Virus record (IMG/VR): IMGVR_UViG_3300032288_000988 | Span: 1 to 20,864 of that record | Strand: one strand, 5' to 3' | Length of the DNA: 20,864 nucleotides | From: a virus | Part shown: positions 1 through 7,328 of the stretch, in pieces | How positions within the stretch are numbered: position 1 is the stretch's first letter | Layout: each line of letters opens with the position of its first letter | Made by a program: the position numbers and the translations under genes | The notes under the pieces: model-generated | The model's input: only the letters and a program-made list of their open reading frames with translations | Told to the model about the DNA's origin: nothing | Database searches by the model: none

Positions 1-228
1 AGCCGCATGAGTCTGCGCCTGAGTCTGCATGGCGACCTGCTCTGTACGAATCTCCTCAACCCGCTGCTGTGCAACAAAACCGCGTTCAGCCATTGCCATG
101 TCGCGGTCATTCTGCAACCGGGCTAGTTCCAGCTCGTGCTTGTTGTCGCTCTTGGACTGGAAGAAATCTAACAACTTAGGCAGACCACCCGATGCAAACC
201 CAAGTAGAGTCGAGAATAACGTCATCAT
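1..228 (-). CDS. Conserved phage protein, amphipathic N terminus plus charged helix (3' end cut by window edge)
   Basis: An open frame of 76 codons starts at ATG 228 and runs off the left edge without a stop, so the C terminus is missing. The protein begins MMTLFSTLLGFASGGLPKLL, a hydrophobic/amphipathic segment, followed from about residue 25 by a charged, Gln/Glu/Arg-rich helix likely to form a coiled coil. The start overlaps the stop of the upstream gene (ATGA, or TGATG if the second Met at 225 is used), which suggests translational coupling. I recall similar short proteins in uncultured aquatic phages near fibre and lysis genes, but their function is unknown to me. It could be a membrane-associated or internal virion protein (inference). 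Confidence 0.75.
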   Translation of the reverse strand, partial: MMTLFSTLLGFASGGLPKLLDFFQSKSDNKHELELARLQNDRDMAMAERGFVAQQRVEEIRTEQVAMQTQAQTHAA

Positions 229-818
229 CTGAAAATACCTGCTCCGGGCAGTGCCCGCAGAACGGGATGGTTAGTCACATTGGCAAGCCAGATGATCAAA
301 CCGTAGCTCCCTGTCACAATAATAATCGCGCCCAAGATCACGCCTAAAATCGTCTCATTGCGTTGCTTGCGTGCGTATTCGGCCTTGGCTAATGCAATCT
401 TCTCGGCCTTGATCGCCTCTAGCTGCTCCTTTTTGGCCGCGTCATACGCCCGCTTCTGCTCGAGCGTCATGGCGTTGTACATCGCCCGCTCTTCCGCTTC
501 CTGCTTCTCCTTGATCAAGACCTGACGCATCAAAGCCTGATTGGAAGCGACCGCAGCGTTGTACTTGTCCGCAGCCTCCGATACGTCGCGCCGTGCGACC
601 TTCTTGACGACCTTCTGATGTACCTTGCTCGGAGCCTTCTGCTGCTCCTTTTTCTCCCGTCTGGCAGCTTCCTTTTCTGCTATCGCCCGAACGTCCTCGA
701 CCAGCCCATAACCTTCATTTACGACACCACGCGCTGCCTTTAGGCTGGATTCGGCAGCAGACAGGGGGTTAGCTGCTGCGCCAGCAATCTCGGATATCTT
801 ATCGATAGGATTAGACAT
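225..818 (-). CDS. Coiled-coil protein with one C-terminal membrane segment
   Basis: 197 aa. Residues 1-45 are Ala/Ser-rich, 46-75 are strongly basic (Lys/Arg/Gln), and about 95-153 form a long charged helix rich in Glu, Lys and Ala with coiled-coil character. Residues about 157-181 are a clear hydrophobic transmembrane segment (ILGVILGAIIIV followed by GLIIWLANV), leaving a short C-terminal tail. A C-terminal anchor with a long soluble helix would suit a membrane-tethered or DNA-ejection-related protein, but no family was recognised. An Rz-type spanin is less likely because the membrane segment is at the wrong end. The gene follows the 104-aa gene after a 30-nt gap and overlaps the next gene at its stop. 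Confidence 0.8.
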   Translation of the reverse strand: MSNPIDKISEIAGAAANPLSAAESSLKAARGVVNEGYGLVEDVRAIAEKEAARREKKEQQKAPSKVHQKVVKKVARRDVSEAADKYNAAVASNQALMRQVLIKEKQEAEERAMYNAMTLEQKRAYDAAKKEQLEAIKAEKIALAKAEYARKQRNETILGVILGAIIIVTGSYGLIIWLANVTNHPVLRALPGAGIFR

Positions 819-848
819 CGCATGGAACCCCCTATCTGTCTACCTTTA

Positions 849-1163
849 CTAGCCCCACGGAAGCGGAGGAGCCACCACTGGCGGGTTGATCTGATTCTGA
901 ATCTGCTGAGCAACGGCAGATTCTGTTGCGTCCTTGTCAACTCCGTTAGCCCAAATCCAGCCAAGCACCTGATCCTGCGTGAGGTCAGCGTAAGGCGTGA
1001 ACGTGCCCGTGGGAGCCGGGACACCACAGGTGTTGTAGATTGATCCGCTGTAGGTGCCATCGGTGCCGATGCACGTCCAATGCACGTTGAAAACAACATC
1101 CGTGTTGCCGCCCTCGCTAGGATAGCAATCCATCTGCTGAACAAGCCAAGTGTACGTAATCAT
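849..1163 (-). CDS. Conserved phage protein with C-terminal PYADLT...LGW module
   Basis: 104 aa. The N-terminal half is beta-strand-like and contains Cys13, Cys31 and Cys46. The C-terminal half has the pattern PYADLTQDQVLGW, then GVDKDATESAV, and a Pro-rich end (NPPVVAPPLPWG). From memory this resembles a family common near fibre genes of aquatic phages and cyanophages (possibly DUF7936). The family name is not verified and no biochemical role is known to me. Its ATG overlaps the stop of the 51-aa gene by one base (TAATG), so the S74 fibre, the 51-aa gene and this gene are probably translationally coupled. A role as a small fibre-associated virion protein is inference. Confidence 0.85.
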   Translation of the reverse strand: MITYTWLVQQMDCYPSEGGNTDVVFNVHWTCIGTDGTYSGSIYNTCGVPAPTGTFTPYADLTQDQVLGWIWANGVDKDATESAVAQQIQNQINPPVVAPPLPWG

Positions 1164-1318
1164 TATTTAGCTCCTTCTGATTTTGGCAACATTGACTCCA
1201 CTTGTTCTTTCAGTTTCTGGAAAAGCGGAAACGCACCTTGTGCGGTGGGCAACGAGCCGATCAGATTCACGATGGCAACGGCTTCCTCAAGCGTTACTTT
1301 CAATTCAACTGCGGACAT
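1163..1318 (-). CDS. Small 51-aa helical protein between fibre and conserved gene
   Basis: A short frame from ATG 1318 to TAA 1163 encodes 51 aa, beginning MSAVELKVTLEEAVAIVNLI and ending KSEGAK. It is flanked on both sides by one-base TAATG overlaps: the fibre stop overlaps its start, and its stop overlaps the next start. This packing, and the absence of any other frame that would fill the space, supports a real gene. The composition is acidic/hydrophobic and predicts two amphipathic helices. No family was recognised. By position it could be a small fibre assembly factor (inference only). Confidence 0.75.
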   Translation of the reverse strand: MSAVELKVTLEEAVAIVNLIGSLPTAQGAFPLFQKLKEQVESMLPKSEGAK

Positions 1319-2931
1319 TACTTAGTCTCCAACTGTGCAACACGAGACCGGAGGTCATTGATGATAGATTGTTGTTCTTGGATGGCTTTGACCAAAACAG
1401 GAATTAGGTCTGCATTGACAGCCTTGTAAGGCTCTTCACCTTCAGGCGCAGGATCAAGCCATTCTTGAATCATCTCAGGGAAGACCTGCTCAAACTCTTG
1501 AGCAATCCAACCACGGTCGCCTTTTATGTTTTTTCCCTTGCCATCCTTCCAATCAAACTTTCTAGGCTTAAGTGCCATGATTGAATCAAGACCAACATCA
1601 ATATCTTGGATGTTTTCTTTCAGGCGTTGATCAGAAATTGCCGTGATAGTGGTGCTGGTAGCATTAATGGTTCCAGCCCAGTTTACGTAAAACCTGTATG
1701 CAGACGCACCATTTGAGTACATCTGCAAACTACTTGCTGCTGCTGTTGAAGCAGAAGAATACGAAGTAATCGTGCCATCTTTACCCAAATCAATGCCTGT
1801 CGCGGTTCCCCCGTATGACGTTTTGTTAACTAGCAGATTCCCATTTGCATCCAGCGTCAGCGCTTGAGTGAAGGTAATCGTGTTGCCTGCAGTGCCGGAG
1901 GCGGCGGTATAAAACGCATGCGTGCCATTTACTTGCTGATACATCGTTGCGTAAGACGAAGAGGTATAGATAGGCAATCCACTACCGTTGTAGTAGGAAT
2001 TACCCATCACATACATTCCGTTTCCGCCAGAAGCTACAGCAAAAACACCGCCACTTCCTTGTCCTTGAACTGCTTTCCAACTCCCTACCCATGCGCTGGG
2101 TGTCATCCCAATCCCGAGGTTGCCGGACGAATCAGATACCATCGTGTTCGTCCAAGAAATTGAATTGCCTGCGGTGCCCGATCCTGCTACATACCAATTA
2201 TGACTACCGTTTCCAAAAGCATACATCGTTGCCGAATTAGTGGTTTTATAAATCCATGCACCACCATCAAAATATACGTTGCTAGTTAAATAGAAAATAT
2301 TGTTATAAGAAAAAAGACCGCCATTGTTAACAAGGTCTATCGACTTACCAAGCGAATTTGGGTACGGCGTCACCCCGAGACCAAGGTTGCCAGAGGAGTC
2401 GAGGCGCATACGCTCAGAACTGTTAGTGCTCCACGCCAACGTGTTAGTCGTAGGCAGGTACATTCCGTTAGTCTGGACAGTCGAGCCGTCAACCGTAACA
2501 CCCCCCGCAGACAACGCGGAGAAATAATTTACTGCAGCTACGACATCCGTACCATTCGACACCAACACCATCTTCTTGCCATTAGGCACCGAAACGCCAG
2601 TCTGACCGGAAACCTTGACCGTTACTGCGTAGCCACCAGTCGTATTGTTGTAAATAAAATATAGCTTTTTGTTTGTCGGTACGATCAGATTACGGGCAGC
2701 GGTAAGCGTGCCGGTAAGCTCGAGGAACATATTACGGGCTACACCCGTAGCGCCGTTCGGGATCGTGATTGTGGTATCTGCACCGTCCGTGATCGCCTGA
2801 GTCACATAGCCACTGATGGCCTGCTCGATCAGGGTACCGAGATTGGTGTTCGTCGTGGTGCCCCACGTACCCGACTGATCGCCGGTACCAATCAGCTCAA
2901 GCGCTAGGTTGGTGCTGTATGTACTAGCCAT
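1318..2931 (-). CDS. Tail fibre with C-terminal S74 (endosialidase-type) intramolecular chaperone
   Basis: 537 aa. Residues 1-135 look like a conserved virion-anchoring domain (STYSTNLALELIGTGDQSGT, then a beta-rich stretch with YFIYNNTTGG). Residues about 177-370 contain a repeated module marked by DSSGNLGLGVTP (178-189), DSSGNLGIGMTP (267-278) and DANGNLLVN (361-369), each followed by aromatic/Ser/Gly-rich segments. Residues 433-537 form the S74 domain with the diagnostic SDQRLKENI motif. Ser433 and Lys438 are the expected self-cleavage pair, followed by ALKPRKFDW, RGWIAQEFEQVFPEM and a C-terminal coiled coil. In known S74 proteins this domain trimerises the beta-helical fibre and then cleaves itself off. 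Part of the first module is noticeably AT-rich. It follows the repeat-protein gene by 10 nt. Confidence 0.93.
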   Translation of the reverse strand: MASTYSTNLALELIGTGDQSGTWGTTTNTNLGTLIEQAISGYVTQAITDGADTTITIPNGATGVARNMFLELTGTLTAARNLIVPTNKKLYFIYNNTTGGYAVTVKVSGQTGVSVPNGKKMVLVSNGTDVVAAVNYFSALSAGGVTVDGSTVQTNGMYLPTTNTLAWSTNSSERMRLDSSGNLGLGVTPYPNSLGKSIDLVNNGGLFSYNNIFYLTSNVYFDGGAWIYKTTNSATMYAFGNGSHNWYVAGSGTAGNSISWTNTMVSDSSGNLGIGMTPSAWVGSWKAVQGQGSGGVFAVASGGNGMYVMGNSYYNGSGLPIYTSSSYATMYQQVNGTHAFYTAASGTAGNTITFTQALTLDANGNLLVNKTSYGGTATGIDLGKDGTITSYSSASTAAASSLQMYSNGASAYRFYVNWAGTINATSTTITAISDQRLKENIQDIDVGLDSIMALKPRKFDWKDGKGKNIKGDRGWIAQEFEQVFPEMIQEWLDPAPEGEEPYKAVNADLIPVLVKAIQEQQSIINDLRSRVAQLETK

Positions 2932-2941
2932 TTTCTAGTTC

Positions 2942-4096
2942 CTATGCTGCAATCTGTGTCCAGTTAGGTGTCTGCGTATCGTTTACGTCAGCCCACGAAT
3001 TTGTTTGCGAGTCGTCTACAGGGGTCCATCCCGCAGTCTGAGAATCGTCTACACCCGTCCAAGTCCCTGTCTGGCTGTCATTTACAGCCACCCAATTAGG
3101 ATCCTGCGTGTCAGGGATAAGCCCCCAGACATTTACTTGCCCGATTATACCTGTTGCCGACACCCCTGTAACGAGGATAACGACAGAATTCAAGACGGTT
3201 ACAGACCCAAGCTCGCCTGTACCAGAAACGCCCGTAGGGCTGACAATTGCCGAGCCACTGGCAACAACGCTCCCTAGTTCAGCAGTTGCCTGTACCCCTG
3301 TAACAGGGGCATTTGCTATCCCGCTTACCGTAACCGTACCGGTTTCGCCTGAGCCTACGACACCGGTTACGCTAATCTGGGCAGCGCCTGAAACGACTAC
3401 ATTTCCAACAGCGCCAGTAGCCGAAACCCCCGTAGTACTGACATTTGCCGAGGCAAATACGGATACCGTGCCGGTCTGCCCAGTACCTTGAACTCCAGTT
3501 ACGGGGACAATCGCGTCCTGACGTACGATGACATCGCCCAGTTGCCCGGTGCCTTGGACCCCGGTTACTGAAACATTAGCCGCGCCGCTCGCTACAACTG
3601 TACCAACGTAGCCGGTACCAAAGACCCCAGTAAGAGGTACATTTGCGGTACCGGAAACAGCGACATCCCCGACTTGTCCAGTAGCGGAGACGCCTGTAAC
3701 AGCAGCAACAGCAGCACCAAATACAGTGACTGTGCCAGTTTGACCAGTGCCCTCAACACCAGAAACAGGAACATTTGCAGTGCCAGATACAGTGACCGTA
3801 CCCGTTTGGCCGGTGCCTACAACGCCCGTCAGAGGGATATTGGCCGTGCCGGTTACCGTAACCGTACCAACGGCACCTGTACCTGCGACTCCGGTAACAA
3901 GAACCGTCTGCCCAATAGCGACAGTAACTGTACCAACATAGCCAGTAGCAGTTACATCAGAATGTCCTTGACCCCAGCCCTGTTCACCCCAGCCGACACC
4001 AGAAGCACTCCAGCCTTGGAATGCGACAATAGCATCGATAGTCGTCGCCGATGACGCTGAAAATGGGGTGTCCGAAAAGGCAGAAAAGCCAAACAT
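2942..4096 (-). CDS. Two-tier tandem-repeat virion protein (22-aa and 11-aa repeats)
   Basis: 384 aa. The first 47 residues (MFGFSAFSDTPFS...) are unique and Trp/Gly-rich at their end. A degenerate repeat follows (48-67), then 12 units starting at residue 68 with an exact 22-residue period. Their consensus is TGVxGTGxxGxVxVxGxAxV, and the last unit is shortened to 19 residues. From residue 329 to the end there are five 11-residue units, D(S/T)QTxxWxxV(D/N), ending NWTQIAA. The alternating Val/Thr and Gly pattern suggests stacked beta structure, as in fibre shafts. I recall proteins with the same start and the same NWTQIAA end in uncultured aquatic phages, but no function is known to me. Its place between two fibre genes suggests a fibre or appendage component (inference). 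Confidence 0.85.
   Translation of the reverse strand: MFGFSAFSDTPFSASSATTIDAIVAFQGWSASGVGWGEQGWGQGHSDVTATGYVGTVTVAIGQTVLVTGVAGTGAVGTVTVTGTANIPLTGVVGTGQTGTVTVSGTANVPVSGVEGTGQTGTVTVFGAAVAAVTGVSATGQVGDVAVSGTANVPLTGVFGTGYVGTVVASGAANVSVTGVQGTGQLGDVIVRQDAIVPVTGVQGTGQTGTVSVFASANVSTTGVSATGAVGNVVVSGAAQISVTGVVGSGETGTVTVSGIANAPVTGVQATAELGSVVASGSAIVSPTGVSGTGELGSVTVLNSVVILVTGVSATGIIGQVNVWGLIPDTQDPNWVAVNDSQTGTWTGVDDSQTAGWTPVDDSQTNSWADVNDTQTPNWTQIAA
2945..3112 (-). repeat. Tandem repeats of 33 nt coding 11-aa Trp repeats (x5)
   Basis: Five consecutive units have an 11-residue period: DTQDPNWVAVN, DSQTGTWTGVD, DSQTAGWTPVD, DSQTNSWADVN and DTQTPNWTQIAA. An invariant Trp sits at unit position 7 and Asp-x-Gln at positions 1-3. 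They directly follow the 22-aa array in the same protein. Confidence 0.9.
3113..3895 (-). repeat. Tandem repeats of 66 nt coding 22-aa units (x12)
   Basis: Twelve in-frame units of TGV(x)(G/A)TG(x)(x)G(x)V(x)V occur with an exact 22-residue (66-nt) period over protein residues 68-309. A final 19-residue unit runs to residue 328. One further degenerate copy precedes them (about 3896-3955). The units differ widely in codons, so the array is not a recent slippage expansion. Protein-level selection keeps the Gly/Val positions. Confidence 0.9.
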
Positions 4097-4099
4097 GGC

Positions 4100-4384
4100 T
4101 TACTGTGGCTGCAGCAACGCCAACAACGCAGCCTTCTGCTCATCCGTCAGATTTGCCAACGGATCGACTGAGGGTGTGATTTGAACGGGTGCTGGCTCAA
4201 GAACCCAAACCTGCCGCCATACACCATCTTCACCTAGCTGCGGATATTGTTCGACAGCCACCATACCAGATTCACGCGGTACAGGCGTTGGAAGCACTAG
4301 AGGAATACCCTCTGCTTCAAGCAGTGCCACATCTACGTTTGGCGGGATTGATCCATCTGCATTTAAAAGAAATTGCTTAGGCAT
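4100..4384 (-). CDS. Small conserved protein between fibre genes
   Basis: 94 aa, starting MPKQFLLNADGSIPPNVDVA and ending LTDEQKAALLALLQPQ. The middle is Pro/Val-rich and contains the stretch EDGVWRQVWVLEPAPV. It lies 8 nt downstream of the glycine-rich fibre gene and 3 nt upstream of the repeat-protein gene, so it belongs to the fibre cluster. The shape (short N-terminal module, GxWxQxWxLEPA-like core, acidic amphipathic C-terminal helix) reminds me of small proteins encoded beside phage fibres that help fibre assembly. I cannot tie it to a named family, and the assembly role is inference. Confidence 0.8.
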   Translation of the reverse strand: MPKQFLLNADGSIPPNVDVALLEAEGIPLVLPTPVPRESGMVAVEQYPQLGEDGVWRQVWVLEPAPVQITPSVDPLANLTDEQKAALLALLQPQ

Positions 4385-4392
4385 AATGGTTC

Positions 4393-5535
4393 TCAGAAAT
4401 ACGTGATCACAACAGCGAGGCCATCTCCACCTGTGCCACCTGCACCGGAGTTTCCAACAGAGTTAAGCGACGCACCGCCTCCACCTCCGCCACCACCCCA
4501 GTTTCCACCATCGCCGCCCGTGCCAGCATTGCCAGAACCCGATGCCCCACCGCCATCACCGCTCTCACCGCCAAAACGGTAAGTTGTAGTCAGATCAGTA
4601 CCTGCAGCGCCATTTCCTGTTACTGAGCTCGTGGCTGGAGTTCCGGTATTCCCGTTAATCCATGATGGGGCTGTACTGTTCGTGGTATTGCACCCTTGGC
4701 CTCCAGCAATTACCGCGTTAGCTGCGGTTAAGCCTCCCCCTGCGCCGCCCCCTGCACCGCCACCCGTAGACCCTACACTTCCGGGATTACCTGTAGCCGC
4801 CTGTCCAGCACCGCCAGTGCCCCCTATACCTTGCGAACCTTTACCACCTTGTCCAGCAGTGGCCGTACCCGCAATACCGCCCGCACCGCCTGTACCACCC
4901 ACGGCATAAAGATAAGCGCCGAAAGTTGTATTCCCGCCGTTTCCTCCCGGATTGCCGTCTGTTGTATTTGTAGTTTGCGATGCTCCGCCCGTGCCACCTG
5001 CACCGACTGTAACTGTGACGGTTGAAGTCAGAGATGTCGCGCTGAACTCCGCAGTAGAATAGGCCCCACCCCCACCTCCTGCGCCACCAGCTCGCGCTCC
5101 ACTCGCTGCGCCTTTACGTCCAGATCCGCCACCACCACCCGCAGCAACGAGGATTACGTGAACATCCTTAGCTCCAGAAGGCTTGGTCCACGTAGAGCTA
5201 CCAGTCGTCGAGAATACCTGTATATCCGTAGTAGATACAGCAGCGGGGAAGGTGACGAACACATCTTTTGTGCCCGCGCTAAAATTGACAGCACTTCCTG
5301 AATTTGACGAGGACAAAATAGTATCGCGGGAAAGCGTCGTCCCTGACGCAGTATAGGTACCAATCCCTACTTCCCACTGAGACCCACCCGGCAATGAAAT
5401 GCAATAGTAGGTCGTATTTCCGTTTCCGATGGCCGAAAAACTCTGGAACCCGGTCGATGCTCCCGCTAATGCGAAAGTACCGGTGCCTGTGGTTGTTGAG
5501 GTTTCCTTTACTCTGTCTTTTACGACAAGTGCCAT
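4393..5535 (-). CDS. Glycine-rich tail fibre / receptor-binding protein
   Basis: 380 aa. Residues 1-103 form a conserved head domain (MALVVKDRVKETSTTTGTGT, then GFQSFSAIGNGNTTYY, WEVGIGTYTASGTTLSRDT and FSAGTKDVFVTFPA), likely the virion attachment part. Residues about 104-131 (FSTTGSSTWTKPSGAKDVHV) lead into a glycine-rich domain, a pattern I know from glycine-rich phage fibre domains (possibly Pfam Gly_rich_2, unverified). Residues 132-380 are dominated by Gly runs separated by Ser/Thr/Asn/Ala loops, reminiscent of the polyglycine-helix tips of T2/S16-type adhesins. Such loops determine receptor choice in those phages. A role in host recognition is inferred from the architecture and from the position beside the S74 fibre. 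Confidence 0.85.
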   Translation of the reverse strand: MALVVKDRVKETSTTTGTGTFALAGASTGFQSFSAIGNGNTTYYCISLPGGSQWEVGIGTYTASGTTLSRDTILSSSNSGSAVNFSAGTKDVFVTFPAAVSTTDIQVFSTTGSSTWTKPSGAKDVHVILVAAGGGGGSGRKGAASGARAGGAGGGGGAYSTAEFSATSLTSTVTVTVGAGGTGGASQTTNTTDGNPGGNGGNTTFGAYLYAVGGTGGAGGIAGTATAGQGGKGSQGIGGTGGAGQAATGNPGSVGSTGGGAGGGAGGGLTAANAVIAGGQGCNTTNSTAPSWINGNTGTPATSSVTGNGAAGTDLTTTYRFGGESGDGGGASGSGNAGTGGDGGNWGGGGGGGGASLNSVGNSGAGGTGGDGLAVVITYF

Positions 5536-5544
5536 TACAGTTCC

Positions 5545-5994
5545 TTAAGCGATACGGATAATCGCGTTGCTTGCATCAGGTGTCGGGAACTGAATCGTGA
5601 AGTTACCCGCTGTGGAGGTCTTATCCCCACCGAATGCGAGTACTGCAACAGCCTTATTGGACTGCGTGCTGTTGTAGATCAGTGCGCCGTTAGCTGTGAT
5701 GGTCGCAGTGGACCACGTAGTATCGTCGAAATCCAGAAACGCCGTCGTGCCCGACGAAGTAGGGGCAGTGGAAATCGTCAGCGTGTTGCCGCCAGCCGTA
5801 TAACCTGTGCCAGACACTTCATTCGTTGCAGAATATGCCGTCGTAGTCGCACCGAGCGTAGCCGAGCTGGTATACAGCGCGATCTTGAACGTATCCGCCG
5901 TCGTCGCTGCTCGGACCACAGTGGTACCAAATGCGTGAATCCCATCAAGGATTTCCACCTTGAAGGAAGTCGTCATTGCTTGGGTGATAGCCAT
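5545..5994 (-). CDS. Conserved small structural protein (beta-rich)
   Basis: 149 aa, starting MAITQAMTTSFKVEILDGIH. Recognisable segments are DTFKIALYTSSATLGATTTA, EVSGTGYTAGGNTLT, TWSTATITANGALIYN and a C-terminal IQFPTPDASNAIIRIA. The Thr/Ser/Ala-rich beta pattern without charged helices fits a virion surface protein. I recall close relatives in many uncultured aquatic phages between the adaptor and fibre genes, annotated only as structural or hypothetical. The start codon shares one base with the stop of the upstream 95-aa gene (TAATG), indicating coupled translation. It may connect the adaptor ring to the fibres (inference). Confidence 0.85.
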   Translation of the reverse strand: MAITQAMTTSFKVEILDGIHAFGTTVVRAATTADTFKIALYTSSATLGATTTAYSATNEVSGTGYTAGGNTLTISTAPTSSGTTAFLDFDDTTWSTATITANGALIYNSTQSNKAVAVLAFGGDKTSTAGNFTIQFPTPDASNAIIRIA

Positions 5995-6281
5995 TACAAA
6001 CTCCTGATAAGTCCTGCCAACTCTTCATACCCATTCTGGGTGAGTTTGGCAGAGATAGTGATCCGCTCAGACTCTTGAGCCTCGCGGAGATAAAAAACGA
6101 GCATCTGCTTGATCTGCTCACGAAATGCTCGAGCTTGTTCGGCAATCAATGGGTGGCTCTTGTCCCCCACATAGACAATCCGATCAATCGCCCGATCTGC
6201 AATCTCTTCTGGCGTGAAGCCACGATGTGAAGACGTGAAGACCTTCACCTGACCCAGCTGCATTTCCCCGGCATTACTCAT
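5994..6281 (-). CDS. Conserved small helical protein (RGFTPEEIADRAID motif)
   Basis: 95 aa. A short N terminus (MSNAGEMQLGQVKVFTSSH) precedes the conserved RGFTPEEIADRAIDRIVYVG, then HPLIAEQARAFREQIKQML, and a basic helical end finishing GYEELAGLIRSL. The fold is predicted to be mostly helical. I recall the same small protein in uncultured phages immediately after the adaptor gene, without an assigned function. It overlaps the adaptor gene by 4 nt (ATGA) and the next gene by 1 nt, so it is held in a tightly coupled cassette. It may be a small head-tail junction factor (inference). Confidence 0.85.
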   Translation of the reverse strand: MSNAGEMQLGQVKVFTSSHRGFTPEEIADRAIDRIVYVGDKSHPLIAEQARAFREQIKQMLVFYLREAQESERITISAKLTQNGYEELAGLIRSL

Positions 6282-6916
6282 GTTACAGGCACCCTAACTT
6301 GACCACTACGATAAGCATCCCTGCGATCCTTGCCGTCGCCCAACTGCTTGAGCAGAGCGAGACTTTCCTGATACTTTGCTTCATACATCGCCATAAGGTC
6401 TGTTTCACCCTTGAGGTACGTGTAGGCTTCACGGAGCGCCCCGTACAGCAGTACGGTCTCGAAGTTATCGCTCAGCCATGTCGTACCGGCAGTGACGATG
6501 GATTCCGGGTAGTAGTAATAGTGCATTTCCGCCGAATAGCTCAGATCAGGTGTCGGTCCCACAATCAAGGTATTGGCGTCAAAGATGCCGTAATGAGTCG
6601 GGGCACCTGTCGAGGAAGGGCTGGGGAATGCCTCCCGGATGTAGTTCACATCCTTGTTCAACAGGTAGGAATAGTTGCCCGTGGTCGGATCAATAATAGC
6701 GAGTGAGAACGTAGCAAGCCAATCAGTCGGCAACGACAGATATTTGTTGCCGCTGGTCAGAGTACCCGTCACGTTCTTCCTGATGGCAGGAAGCTGAACA
6801 GAGTTGTAGATCCTCTCCTCCGCCTGTTGGACGAAAGTAGGGATATTGTCTACAAACGACGTTTCCGTAGATTCAGTGTAGTCCTGAATCAGTTGAACAA
6901 GTTCAGCGTATGTCAC
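6278..6916 (-). CDS. Head-tail adaptor, SU10 adaptor / gp4-like
   Basis: 212 aa. The N-terminal helical part has YAELVQLIQDYTES followed by FVDNIPTFVQQAEERIYNSV. Then come KNVTGTLTSGNKYLSLPTDW, LNKDVNYIREAFPSP, the beta segment HYGIFDANTLIVGPTPDLSY, MHYYYYPESI, and a helical end with LLYGALREAYTYLKGETDLM. This order (NIPTFVQxAEERI, then YLSLPxDWL, then ALREAYTYLKGE) is what I know from SU10-type phage adaptor proteins. These form a dodecameric ring below the portal in short-tailed phages. The length is normal for the family. It is followed by two conserved small genes with overlapping starts. Confidence 0.85.
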   Translation of the reverse strand: MTYAELVQLIQDYTESTETSFVDNIPTFVQQAEERIYNSVQLPAIRKNVTGTLTSGNKYLSLPTDWLATFSLAIIDPTTGNYSYLLNKDVNYIREAFPSPSSTGAPTHYGIFDANTLIVGPTPDLSYSAEMHYYYYPESIVTAGTTWLSDNFETVLLYGALREAYTYLKGETDLMAMYEAKYQESLALLKQLGDGKDRRDAYRSGQVRVPVT

Positions 6917-6926
6917 TGCTTAATCC

Positions 6927-7130
6927 TCAGTCATCCTGCGGATCGTCGTGGAACATCGTACCCTTGGTAGCCGCACCGGTACCGCGAGTCTTCACCAGAC
7001 GCTTCTTCTTGGTGCCAGACATGTAGCGGCCCTTGACGCGAACATCGTTCAGGTCAACGTCATTGTCAGGATACCCGGACACATTCTGTACCGGGATCTT
7101 CTTGGGCATACGATAGATCTTCTCGGCCAT
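6927..7130 (-). CDS. Small basic conserved protein (RGTGAATKGT motif)
   Basis: 67 aa, starting MAEKIYRMPKKIPVQNVSGY and carrying PDNDVDLNDVRVKGRYM and KTRGTGAATKGTMFHDD. It is rich in Lys/Arg with an acidic tail, has no hydrophobic segment and is probably largely unstructured. The GTGAATKGT element recurs in small phage proteins that I recall from uncultured aquatic phages. It sits 5 nt after the 61-aa basic gene and 10 nt before the adaptor gene. Function unknown; a nucleic-acid-binding or internal head role is possible from composition only. Confidence 0.8.
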   Translation of the reverse strand: MAEKIYRMPKKIPVQNVSGYPDNDVDLNDVRVKGRYMSGTKKKRLVKTRGTGAATKGTMFHDDPQDD

Positions 7131-7135
7131 GTTGA

Positions 7136-7321
7136 TTACCTCGGGCCAGAGGACTTGCGAACCGGCTTGCGCTGATTCATCGCACGGGCCACGTTACGGC
7201 CATACTTCTTCATTTCACTGGAGGTCACCCCACCAGCCTTGAAGGTCTTGGTTTTGCCGGGGTGCATACGAGCTTCGTGCTTGCTCACTGCAGCCTGCGG
7301 CGACATCTTGGACTTCATCAT
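7136..7321 (-). CDS. Small basic conserved protein (FKAGGVTSSEMKKYGRN motif)
   Basis: 61 aa, strongly basic, starting MMKSKMSPQAAVSKHEARMH, then PGKTKTFKAGGVTSSEMKKY and GRNVARAMNQR. It has a good ribosome binding site (TTAGGAGATAC before the ATG). Its KAGGV element echoes the (K/R)GGxV elements in the small basic proteins at 8739-10121. No enzymatic motif is visible. It belongs to the group of Lys/Arg/Gly-rich proteins scattered through this assembly module. Function unknown. Confidence 0.8.
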   Translation of the reverse strand: MMKSKMSPQAAVSKHEARMHPGKTKTFKAGGVTSSEMKKYGRNVARAMNQRKPVRKSSGPR

Positions 7322-7328
7322 GTATCTC

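Noticed and set aside
2942-4096. CRISPR-like or other non-coding array suggested by the regular 66-nt and 33-nt periods
   Set aside because: The periods are multiples of three, the units diverge at third positions, and a single long frame runs through them. They are protein repeats.
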